NCBI GenBank assembly: GCA_030761205.1
Contig: JAULJL010000015.1
Coordinates: forward strand, 5,060,001-5,124,000
Direction: 5' to 3'
Length of the DNA: 64,000 nt
Source: Fremontodendron californicum
Lineage: Eukaryota; Streptophyta; Magnoliopsida; Malvales; Malvaceae
The position numbers were made by a program, and so were the translations under genes. The notes beneath the pieces are model-generated. The model was not told the DNA's origin and searched no databases. It was given only the letters and a program-made list of their open reading frames with translations. Positions 47,414 through 59,063 of the stretch are shown here, in pieces; position 1 is the stretch's first letter; every line of letters starts with the position of its first letter.

Positions 47414-48333
47414 TGTGAAGATAATATAAATATAAAATAATATTATTTTTAATAATGATGTAATTTTTTATCATAAAAAATATTTAAATATCACATGACA
47501 ATCATATCATATATTATTTATTTTAAATTATATAATATTTAATAAAATATATTAAAATTTTAAAAAATAAGTTTGTAAATTTTTTTTATTTTTTTTATAT
47601 TTTCTAAAACTTACTTTTTGCCAATAAATTTTAACATCATTTAATTTTTTAATTGTCAAATCTTGACAAAAAAATATAGAATTAAAAAAAACACTATTTT
47701 TATTATTATTTATTTATTTTCTCTCTCTTCTTTCTTTTATTTTCTTTATCTCCCTAATTGATCAAGTAGTTGCCGACGATAGTAGAAGGTTGAACTTGGT
47801 CTAGTCGACGTCGCGATTGCGGTTGGAATCAGATCGACTCCAATAGTCGTTGAATCGACAGAGGGAAGAGAGATCGGGCTTTGTGAAACCCGACCTCTTC
47901 CCTTGCCATATCAACGGCATTCAGTTTAGTTCCGATCGTCGACAACCATTTAGCCAATGAGATGAGAGAAAGGGAAAGAAGAGGAGAGAAGAAACAATAA
48001 AGAGAACAAAACTAAAAATCTGGATTCCTTTCTTTATTTATTATGCAATATTTTTTTCAAATGTAATTTTCTTTTTTGTCGTCATTTTAATTTTTTTAAA
48101 ATTAAATAAGTTTAAAAAATGTTGGCAAAAAAGTAAATTTAGAAAAGAGAATTAAAAAAAAAAATTCTTCACACTTATTTAAAAAGAATGATACATTCAT
48201 CAAATATTATATAATTTTAAAATAAATAATATATTGTAAGATTGTCATGTGTCATTCAAATATTTTTTTGAATTTTGTTGTGTTAAAAATTCATATAATC
48301 ATTAAAAATATATTATTTATATCCACATCCTTG
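47414..48333. mobile_element. Long inverted-repeat element, ends uncertain
   Basis: Left arm (from about 47414, containing CACATGACAATC and ATATTATTTATTTTA) matches the complement of the right arm (to about 48333). The centre at 47760-47945 is an island of higher GC. I could not identify a target duplication. Confidence 0.55.
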
Positions 48334-48534
48334 CCACATCATCAATTATCATATATTATAATATTAGTACCATCTTATCGTCACATCAACATTTTTAATT
48401 GTGAAAATAGATGGTGTTAATTAATTATTATTTTTATTTACTCATAATTTAAAAATAAATTAATTAAATTACTCAAAATTAAAACATAATAAATAAATGA
48501 TTTCTTTTTATATAGTACAGACCTGAAAGTTACT

Positions 48535-48963
48535 GAGTAAATTTGAAAAACATGTCTTCTAAAAGAGAATTATTATTCAATGGTTTAATGTGTAAAAAAA
48601 ATTTAAAAATTTATAATTCTTAACAAGAAAATAAGAAAGACTTAATTATCTTTAATGAAATAAATAAATTTCTCTTTGTCTTTAACTATTTTATTGTTTC
48701 TATTTTAAGAATTTTTTAATCTGTGTATTAAAAAATTATTTATGAATAAATTTGAGAAAGGTTTATTTGTCAAATTTTTTTTATAAAAAAAAATGAGATA
48801 AATAATAAGAAAAAGGAAAAGGGTTATTATTAAAAATATTTAAGTCTTTGCAATTTTCTTTCTAATAATTTTTTAATTTTTTATTTCTCTTTTTATATTA
48901 CTTTCGTCCATTAGATCATTAAATAATTATTCTCAAATAAATTAGATGTTTTTCATATTTTTC
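48535..48963. mobile_element. MULE-like inverted-repeat element, about 430 bp
   Basis: Flanks AAAGTTACT (48526-48534) and CAAGTTACT (48964-48972) agree at 8 of 9 bases. The ends are GAGTAAATTTGAAAAACAT and the complement GAAAAATATGAAAAACAT. The terminal GAAAAACAT motif is shared with the 46579-47128 element. Confidence 0.72.
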
Positions 48964-49163
48964 CAAGTTACTTTCACTTGTCTTCTTCTCATTTATTGCA
49001 ACTATGCAATTTCAGCCTCATGCGTATTTGTTTTTAGTTGTCATTATTTTTATACATCTTTAATCATTATTTATAAATATAATTTTTATAATTAATAAGT
49101 AAAATTTTAAAAATAATAATAAAATAATACATTTCATAACTCTAGATACTATATTTAATCATC

Positions 49164-50269
49164 GGGTTCTTTTATCAAAATATAATCATTTTTTTAATTC
49201 TCAAATTATCGTTGTTTTTAAATTATTGTCCAAAATTTATTTTTTTAAATCATGTTAAAAAATCGTCATGGCCCATGACGATTTTTCAACATGTTTATCA
49301 ATTTTTTTTAAAAATCGTCCGGGCTTGGACAAGTGTTTTTGTAATTCAGACCGATGTATTTTTAATATCCATGGTGGTAATTTCCCAACTTATATATATT
49401 AAAAATTATTAAATAATAAAATTTAAATAAAAATTATATAATTTTTAATTTTAAAAAATTAAAATTTATTAAAATTTAAAAAACAAAATTTAAAAAATTA
49501 ATTTGCAAAAACATTAAAAAATATATTAGTAATTAGACCTGCTCATGGGTCGGGCCACGGTCCGAATTTTTTTTAACTTCCTTGTCCAGGCCTGGCCCGC
49601 AGGCTCGAATTTAATTATTTTAATATATAAACAGTAATCCGGGTCGGCCTGTGGATAGGTCTACTATGATCTTCATTCCTGCATAATCCACAACGTTTTA
49701 TTTTCCTTGCCCAAACCCGGCCCAGTAAGTCCGTTTCACTATTAAAAATACATTTTTATATGTTTTATAATTAAATTTAAATAAAAATATTTTTTATTTA
49801 ATAAATAATAATTCGGGTTAGGCCGGCTAGCCCGAATTACAAAAATACTTGTTCAAGCTCGGATCAATAATATCCGGGCTTACCTGGCCGCGCTTGGATC
49901 AATAAATTTTTTTAAAATTTTTGTAAATTGTTATTTTTTCAATTTTGTTATTTAAAATTTATTATTTTTAATTTTTTAAAATTATAAATTATATAAATTT
50001 TATTATTTAAAAAAAAAAGTTATAAGTTGGAAAATCGTTACCAGTGGTGACGATTTTCCAACTAATTTTTTTGTTTTATTAAATATGATGAAGAAAAATT
50101 GTCAAGACGCATGGCAATTTTCCTTCATCATTTAAAAAAAAAATTGATAAACATGTTGAAAAATAATCATGGGTTTTAATATGATTAAAAAAATGGATTT
50201 TAATAATAATTTAAAAACAAGGGTAATTTGGGAATTAAGAAAATAATAATAATATTGCGATAAAAAACC
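49164..50269. mobile_element. MULE-like long inverted-repeat element, copy 2
   Basis: Both flanks read TTTAATCATC (49154-49163 and 50270-50279), a perfect 10-bp target duplication. The ends are GGGTTCTTTTATC and the complement GGTTTTTTATCGC. Like copy 1 it has inverted arms with short TCGTCATGG...GACGATTTT hairpins and a centre with GGCCCG-rich sequence, a TTTTTGTAATTCAGACCG block and a CTTCATTCCTGCATAATC block shared with copy 1. Its right end is about 130 bp before the beta-glucosidase start codon. Confidence 0.9.
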
Positions 50270-50400
50270 TTTAATCATCCAGTGACCAGAAACCAAGTAC
50301 CCTATTTGATTTTTATCCAAAAGAAAAAGAGTGTTGTAAACTCTAAAATGGTGAACTGAACTCACTCACTCACTCTCTCTCTCTCTCAGGATAAAGAGAA

Positions 50401-51032
50401 ATGATGAGAAGTCTGATCTTCTTCTTCTTGCTGCTAACAATTCTGCTAAATGTGGCTGTAACAGTGCTAAGTGCTGATACATATAGCAGATATGACTTCC
50501 CACCTGGCTTTATCTTTGGTGCTGCCACCTCTGCTTATCAGGTCAGTTTGGCTGTTTCATCTCCTGAATTTCACTGGGTTTTACTTGTTTTTTTTTTTTA
50601 ATTAGATTATCTATCTATGTTTGCACTTTACAAATGGTAGCTAGCTAGTTATTGTACTTTTAAGACAAAAAGACATGCAATACTGTGATGAGATTCTGAA
50701 AGAATATGAGGAGATCGAGCTTCTGATAAATTAATACTAAGAATTATATGGGATAATAGGTGGAGGGAGCAGCCAGTGAAGATGGGAGGACTCCTAGCAT
50801 TTGGGACACTTTTACGCATGCTGGTCACCCTCTTCTCCTTCAAATCTTTTCACTTAATTCAGCTTGCATATATAGTTATGCAATATATATAAATTTTCTT
50901 TTTTCTTTTTCAAATTCAATTTAGAAAAAAAAGTCACTGAACTTAAATTAATATTTTTATTTACATAGAAAATTAAAGGTAATAGAAATAGAAACATTTA
51001 AACATATATAAATATAGTATAAATGAGTTATG

Positions 51033-51077
<45 letters not shown>

Positions 51078-54000
51078 GTAATACACAGTGTCTAATTTGC
51101 TTTCATAGAATTACTTGTTTCTGAACTTTGTGAGAGTAGTTTCTAATCGGACACTCATTTTAAGTTTTGTTGATATACACACCAAAACTATTTCTACTAA
51201 AGTTATTTTGGCATAATTGTTGAGTTTTTCAAAAAATAAATTATTCATAATAAGCAATATAATGAATGGAGTGCATTAATTTTTTTTTTTCTTTAGAATT
51301 TTTATTTTCGATTTTGCCTTCCCTAGATCATAAAAATGGAACATCAATCCTAATGATCATATATGGGTTAACGAACAACGTGAGACTTTGGTCTTAACTA
51401 TTATTGTCTCTCATCACCTGAACCTTGGTCAGTTGTAATAATCATGTTGATTATTTCGATATTAAAGAACAGTGCCCAAATCCTGTGGTAATTTATACCG
51501 AAAAGCTATGTTTCTCAGATTCGGGGTTGAGTATCAGATACAGTATGTGTCTGACACGGGTATATTTAATTTTAAATTTTTTTTTTTAAAGTTTTTTCAT
51601 ATATTTGAAGGATCGTACTCTCATACTCATATCCGGATATGTATTGAACGTGAGTATTAAATACAGATATTTAAGGGAAACTGAAAAATTGGAGTAACAT
51701 AGCTGAAAAGTTTACTTTTGATCCTCCAATATCTGTTATTACATAGTTGTGAGGATTGTAGCATCTATATTTATCAATTTAACAAATAATTTCACCACCA
51801 TATATATAAAAACAAAAATTTCGTTCAGGGTATGCAAAAGGAGCCACTGGAGACATAGCTGCTGATCATTACCACAAATACAAGGTACATGATCAGATTC
51901 TGATGTAGGATGGTCTCTATGTAATTGTGCTAATTAATGTGCAATTTTCAGGAAGATGTGAAACTCATGGCAGAAATGGGGTTGGATGCCTACAGGTTTT
52001 CCATCTCCTGGTCAAGACTTATCCCCAGTACGGTTTGGAAATTTTTTCTTTACTTGTATTAGTGAAAGAATTACATGGAGCAAGACTTAATATCTTTTGC
52101 TCACATTTTGTTTTTTCTTGTTTCCTTTCAGATGGAAGAGGACCTGTCAATCCAATGGGTTTATTGTTTTACAACAATCTCATCAATGAACTGATCAGCC
52201 ATGGTCGGGAACCAACTATTTTCCACATTTTCATTTCCAATGTTGAAAAATGCTAGCTTGAGAATATATTAATTAATTCTTCTTTTACTCTACTGATATC
52301 TCTATTTAAATGGGCCGTGCAGGAATACAACCTCATGCCACTTTGAACAATTATGATCTTCCACAGGCACTTGAAGATGAGTATGGAGGATGGATTGACC
52401 GAAGGATTGTGTACTGTTCTTTAATCTTCTTGATATTATTTTGCCCTTTTTTATGCTTGGGGCATATTAGACTAAAAATAGGTCAAAGAATGTGATTGAA
52501 TCATCGAATTTAAATATGCAGGAACGACTTCACAGCTTATGCAAATGTATGCTTCCGAGAATTTGGAGACAGGGTTTCATATTGGATTACTGTGAATGAG
52601 CCCAATGTGTTCGCCATTGGAAGCTATGATCAGGGAATTTCTCCTCCTAAGCATTGTTCTCCTCCATTTGGAACAAACTGCACTAGAGGCAACTCCTCAA
52701 CCGAGCCATACATAGCCGTCCATAACATCTTGTTGGCGCATGCATCAGCTGCAAGATTGTACAGGAAAAAGTATCAAGTAATATCCAAAACTTCTCCCTG
52801 ATTAATGCTGCCTTGATATAAGCATTTAAAGAATCTTTTGCAAAAAAATAGCTAAAAATATGTCCACTATAAGAGCAATGCATGATAATGCAGGGAAAGC
52901 AACATGGATTCATAGGTATTAGCATCTTTACAATTGGGGCTGTCCCTACTACAAACTCATCAGAAGATGCAATAGCAACTCAAAGAATGAACGACTTCTA
53001 TATTGGTTGGTAAGCTAAGAATCCTACATGCATGTTTGAGGGCGAGACAAGTTTTTGATAGTGGTCATTTTGAATAAGGGATTGTTCTGTCATTGAGATG
53101 GCCTTGGAAACTAACATCACCCTGTTGGTTTTCTATTAATTTATTCTCTGTGTCTGCATTGTTCTGCAGGATTGCAAATCCCTTGGTATTTGGAGATTAT
53201 CCCGAGACAATGAAGAAAAATGTAGGCTCCCGAATTCCTAGCTTTACTAATCATGAACCTGAACTGGTTAGGGGTTCGTTTGACTTCCTAGGGGTAATAC
53301 ATTACTCGACAGCTAATATACAAGACAGCCCTGGCAGTTTGGAATTGAAACAAAGAGACTTTAACATGGATATAGCTGCAAGCATAAGCAGTATGTTCTT
53401 CACTATCCTTGCTAAATCGAATTCACTTGGTACCTTGTCTCAGCCTTGACTCATTGAGCTTTAAATAATCCAAAGCATGCTGTTTTAGTTCAGTGAGTCA
53501 AGGCGATGCTAATGTATATACTCCACTAAATCAAAAGGCTAATTGATTCTGTTTGTGGCAGATTATAACGATTTTTTCATGGCTTCAGAGGTTAGTTGAA
53601 AGATATTGTTACAGCTACTTTTGTTTTTCTGGGCTTAACTCACTGGATTACTAATCGGCTAAGAATGTTTACTCAGTGGCCCATTATTTCTTGGGGTCTG
53701 CAAGGAGTGCTGGAGTATCTTAAGCAAGCTTATGACAGTCCCCCTATTTACATTCTTGAAAACGGTCTCACTCTATCTCTCTTTCTCTCTTACAAACACA
53801 CATTCATGCATGCGTACACATCTGTATAATTTCTTATTCAAGTGAAACCTTAGTGAAAAAAGTAACTAAAATAAAGAATAAAAGATAACCCAAAGCCTCG
53901 GGATGGCAATAATCGTAAAACTATGTTTCTTCTAATCCTTAACATTCGCATGGTGTCTCGGCAGGTCAGAGAACTCCACGCAATATAACCTTGGAAGACA

Positions 54001-54551
54001 CATCGAGGGTGAAATATCTGCAGGCATATATTGGAAGTGTACTGGATGCAATAAGGTATTAGGTATACATATGAAAATTTTAGAACAACCTCTAAGACTG
54101 CTGATTTGAGCCAAAAGGGTTTCCAATTATAATGAGATCTTTTAATCATCGTTTGAAGTTGATTTTGGACACTGATTCTATTTGTTATAGGTCATAGGCC
54201 CTTTATCATAGATTTCTTGAATTTTTTTTTTTGTTGAGATATATAGTCTAAATGTATCTAATGCTTTCATTTTCTTCTCATTCTTAAATTTTTTGAAGGA
54301 ATGGATCAGATACAAGAGGGTATTTTGTATGGTCCTTCTTAGATGAATTCGAGTTATTGGATGGTTATGATTCAAGCTACGGGCTATTCTATGTAGATTT
54401 CAATGATCCAGATTTGAAGAGATATCCTAAACTTTCGAGAGATTGGTATTCCCATTTTCTCAAGGGAGGAAGTGTCAGTCCTGATGGAGTGATCGAGCTC
54501 CAGAAAAATTTATCTGCTCTTTCCAACCGGACATTTCATCCATTAGGCTGA
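50401..54551 (+). CDS. Family 1 beta-glucosidase, BGLU11-like, secreted
   Basis: A retaining beta-glycosidase of plant GH1. Thirteen exons (50401-50541, 50760-50823, 51829-51884, 51952-52027, 52132-52203, 52323-52410, 52522-52777, 52894-53009, 53170-53390, 53562-53590, 53677-53764, 53965-54055, 54299-54551) join in phase to 516 residues, normal for the family. There is a signal peptide at 1-24, then FPPGFIFGAATSAYQ. The acid/base is Glu192 in TVNEP and the nucleophile Glu401 in ILENG. The sugar-binding stretch FVWSFLDEFEL is near the C-terminus. The conserved His of the LxHxDLP motif is Asn146 (LNNYDLP), which should affect sugar binding. Several donors are weak (GTCACC, GTCGGG, GTCTCA), so transcript evidence is needed. 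The intact phase suggests a gene, but function is uncertain. Confidence 0.88.
51506..51702 (+). repeat. Short dispersed TIR element, copy C
   Basis: It lies in intron 2 of the beta-glucosidase. It starts CTATGTTTCTCAGATTCGGG and ends GGAGTAACATAG, with internal TGTGTCTGACACGGGTATA. It belongs to the same family as copies A and B. Confidence 0.78.
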
Positions 54552-55142
54552 TTTGAATGGAAAAGAATAATAATGGCCTTGCGTTTGATTTTCCTTGATT
54601 TATGTTTGTATTTTTCCCTTTTGGCCTAACAAAGGGATAGACTTTCTGGAGTATATCATTCAATAAGATATCCTTAAATCCACGAGTTTATTACTTGATT
54701 TCTCTAAAATGCTCTTCAATTAGCATCAGTATAGATGCTAGCTGCAGGCCCCTGACTGTATCTTCAAACTGAGCCAAGCTTAGCTCTTTCAGTTTTCTAG
54801 GATTGATTCTCCATTTCTCTTCTTTTGTACAATGACTGGAGCCGTGATTGAGCAATCTACTTGCAAAGTAGACTAACATTAGCTTAACCTCCTTTTATCT
54901 ACTTGAGAAATTTAAACATAGGTAAGAGATAGATGACTTCATCAGCACGTGATGAGCAAAGGGGCTTGTTGATTTCGAGGTCAGCCTGACAGGCAAATTT
55001 GCCATAATTTACAAAAACGGGCAAAGTTTATCAATTCTTATAGTTTCCTTTCATGCCAGTCATAAAGTCAGATGCAATCATTCAAAACAAACATGGACAA
55101 ACCAATTGATAAGCATTTGCAACCAAACTTTGACTGGATCAT
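54552..55142. other. Convergent 3' flanks of beta-glucosidase and RING gene
   Basis: No gene is seen. It should hold both 3' untranslated regions. Confidence 0.55.
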
Positions 55143-58100
55143 CTAAGCAAAATGCCTATGGAGGAAGCTCCTAGACCTGTTGCCAGAATCAGAGCTATGT
55201 GTAGGATAATATGACCCCCAACCTGATTCTCTTGATACGGTTGGGAAATGAGATAAACGCTCTCTTTCCAGAGCACTATAATTATTTGGATACAAGCTTT
55301 CTGCTTCATGTAGGTTCTGACCTGATGAACTTGATGGAGGATAGAAATAGAAGCCACCACTGTGATCAGGTTGTGGGACTGATGGGGCCGATGGGGCCAA
55401 ACCTCTTGTCATACCAGGAACTACAGGAGCAGGCACACCAGGTCGATTGAAGCGCTGTTGATTGAAACAATATTGCTGACGATAAAAGGCACGAGATGCC
55501 TGGATTCTGTCATGTGCACCACTGCCTGGATGACGAGGAAAAACTGAAGAGACAAACGAACTCCCACCTCTAGAACTGGACCTATGAAGAGTAAACCACC
55601 AATTAGTTTTTCAATGGTTAACAGCTTTCACGATAAAAAAAAAAAGAAAATAAGGCAAGTGTCTCCTTTTCCAATCATGTTGGGTATTTTGAATAAAAGA
55701 GCACTGCATTCTTAACTCCATGGACTGAATTAATCACTTTGGGCTCATAAACAAAGAGAACTTATCTTCCTATGATTATAAAACAAGTAATCTTGGCTTT
55801 TATGAACACATATAACATGATTACATCACAGACCATGTGCTGTCGTACCTAGAACCGGAAAGCATTATCATGACATTCATCCCCCCCCCCATATATATAT
55901 ATATATATTATGACTATTTTCACATCGAACAGAAGTAATTGACAACATGACTGTCATGTTTCTATTATCACTGCCAATAACATCATGTAGATATTCAAAC
56001 TAATTGATATCTGGTCTTACCCATGCTCAAAGGGAAAAGGATTTGGAAACGATCTGGGTCTAGTCAAAGCATCAAGTTCACCGTTAGAAGATCTCAGAGC
56101 TGCAGCTGGAACAGAAGCTGGATCAGTATTGCTGATATGGCTATTGGATACAGAGAAATTTGGAGACTGCCGGCCCCAACTATGATATTGGATGCTAATA
56201 GTGGGGAAAGCATGGGGGATAAAAATCTCATTTTGTCCAGAGAGGATGTTCCAATGGCGATTAAAGGTGGGATCATCAACATTATAACTAGATCTTAGAG
56301 TTGTGGGTGGAAGTGTTCCAACATATGCAACATATGAATGAGCCACCGATGAAGCAGCAGCAGCGTGTTCAGCAAATATAGCATGGTGTCCATGTATTTC
56401 ATGATCTACATGGAGAAGAAATTTCATTTTGTTGTCACATTGTTGTTACCCCATTGAATCACCAGAGAATTGGGATGAAGAAAGTAATTTTAATTATAAC
56501 AAAAACTTACATGTAGTTGATGGAGATTCCACTTCCCTGAAAGATATAATAAAGCATCAACATGTCAGAGACAGCAGCAAAGTTTTTATCAAAGGAACTG
56601 CCAAGCATTTCAAGTAAACAGACAACAAGATTCTTATATAAGTGCTTTTTTACCCTACTATTCCTTTAAATGACTTTATCTGTCCAAGGAAATTGTATCT
56701 ACATAAGATTCTCAAAGAAAAGTACATGTAAATCCCTTGCTTTTAAGAGTCCAGAATTCTAAAAATGTATCAAGTTCCAAAGAATGGTGGCAATAAAATA
56801 AAGCAATAAGCTATTGTCTGCAATATAACTAGTTCAAGGGGAAGATGGAACCACTTCAACCTTGTTAGTCTAGTTCCTCAAATTAGTTAGAAAGAAAAAC
56901 TTCAACTAGAAACTTGCTCTCAGAGTGAGGAGGTCGTAATTATCTCGGCGGTAAAAAAGCTAGAATTCTAAAGAAATCAATGCCCATGGAGAGGAGGAAC
57001 TAGGTAAAGAGATGTCAACATCAGATAAAACGATTCCAAATATGCAGCTAAATTATTGTAAGCAATTATGTTATTATATTCTTTCAGCACTAAACAACTA
57101 TAAATTCAAGAAAATATAACCTTAACAGTTGTGCAATCATAGTACAAAAAAATAGGTCAAAATGAAATCAACACCATAAAAAGAGAGATCTTGCTTACTC
57201 AGATGATGAACCAATTCTTGTAAATTCACCAAATGGACACCATTGAGCTCTAAATGGCTGGAAAAAAAAAAGTGCTAAGACAGTGTGACCACAAACATCA
57301 TATCAAGAACACATTGTGAAAAGGAATTTAAACAACACTTTTTAATAGGAAACAAAAAGTGGATTCAAAAAAGAAAAACATGTGGCACCTATATAACAAG
57401 TTTTGTAATGGAAAAGAAGTAAGAGCCCGCATTTTTCATACTATTTTAGTGTTGAAAGGAGTCTTAATAGTCTTACTATTATTCTTATTTTATTCTTTTT
57501 AACAAGGAAAATACTATCTCTTTAAAAGTCTCTCTCTCAAAAGAGATAAGTTGCCACAAATTTCCATGATGAAAAGGACAGGGTTTAAAAGAACTTGAAA
57601 TTTTTTGAACTTTTCTTTCTGTGAACACTGAAGCCTATATTTATATATTTTTGTGACTAAGACATGAAGAACAGCATAAAGATGAAAAAAGCATATGTAA
57701 TATTGCAAGCCATAATCTGCATCAACCTAAAAGACAACGATTTTAGGCATGCCATTATACACATGTCAATATTTTGAAAGATACAATTACTTCCAAGTTA
57801 AAGATGCAGCTATATTAATTGCATAAGTTGAACAATGTGTGTTTTAAGATAATAAACAACAGTACCGACTAATACAAAACATAGGAAGTATTGTTATACC
57901 ATTTCAGAATAAACTGGATCATAATAATCTTCATCAAGATTCCAGTCCTCCATGCATCGGGTGGAGCCATTAGCATAGAACCATTGACCTTTTTCAACCT
58001 TCCGGCAATTTGGACATTGCATAGCCCCCTTCATATTAAATGCCGAACCAATGCAATCTGCAGAGTATGGGTCATAACCAGGAAATTATCAAAACCAACA

Positions 58101-58740
58101 ATGGCAGAATGAGTGTATCTGTCAAACAAAAAGACAACAAGACACGATGCAAAATGTAAAAGCATGCTTCAAGCAGAAACCGTAACTAAATGAAGTTTGC
58201 TTCATCTAAAAATCTCTTAGGCCTTCACCCTTTAGCTTATCTGAGAACCTTCAGACTCCTACCTAAAAGTTATCAATCCTTTTGAATGCCAACCAATTGA
58301 TCATTTATTTCCTGTATCAAATTGACTAAGATTATCTCCCTAGACTTCCATCATCATAATTTCATTGATAATAAACCAAAATTCGCATAAGTCATCAAGT
58401 AGTTTATCTTATTTTGCTTTACAACGAAATCAAAACAGATTAGATGTTAACAAACAGCAACCCAACTTAAAAAATAAAATCTTTTACCCAAAAAAAATTT
58501 TGATTTTAGAAAAATAATAAAAAGACAGCATAATTAAGAAACAAGAAAAATACCCAGATGGAATTCATGACCACATTGTAACTTAGCCCTGGATCTGCCA
58601 CCAGTATGCGAAACCAAATCAAGGCAAATCGAGCACGAGACCTCAGAAGATGGAGGTACTGCAGCATCCCCATCATGACCGTCCATCAGTTGATCATGAT
58701 CAAGATCATGATCAAGATGAGAGGCTTTCGAATCCACCAT
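55143..58740 (-). CDS. RING-H2 E3 ubiquitin ligase, RFI2-like
   Basis: A predicted E3 ligase. Six exons (58740-58554, 58057-57900, 57257-57199, 56536-56511, 56405-56021, 55581-55143) join in phase to 417 residues. The start is at MVDSKASHLD; an upstream in-frame Met at 58815 adds an unlikely hydrophobic stretch. After an Asp/His-rich N-terminus, the RING-H2 ligands are Cys36, Cys39, Cys56, His58, His61, Cys64, Cys77 and Cys80, complete and regularly spaced. The conserved block FNMKGAMQCPNCRKVEKGQW and NLDEDYYDPVYSEMPF follow, then a His/Ser/Pro-rich, disordered-looking half ending in RHFA. The RING block resembles Arabidopsis RFI2 and its paralogue as I recall them; a light-signalling role would be inference. 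Confidence 0.92.
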
Positions 58741-59058
58741 ACTCTTCTTCCAGCAATCAAAAAGGCATAAAAAAACCCAACCAAATTTCCAAAAAAAAAA
58801 GTCAGACAACGACAAATCTCAATTTTTTTTTTTGGGTTGTCTATCAGCTGCGTATTTGGTACTTTGGTTTGGATGTGGTAAAATCTATCCCATGTTTCGG
58901 TGTCCGACCTGTCAGATTACGTGGTTGGAACTTGGAAGCTTTAACAATTTTATACGGACTTTTTGTCTTTAAATAAATTAAAAATAGATCCGCGTTGACA
59001 AAAATATTTACATTTTATTTTAAGGTTTTGAATTAAAAAAAAAGTAATTTTACTTTAT
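58741..59058. other. Short 5' flank of the RING gene
   Basis: Only about 320 bp separate the RING start codon from the solo LTR, so the proximal promoter is confined here or extends into the LTR. Confidence 0.6.
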
Positions 59059-59063
59059 ATTAA

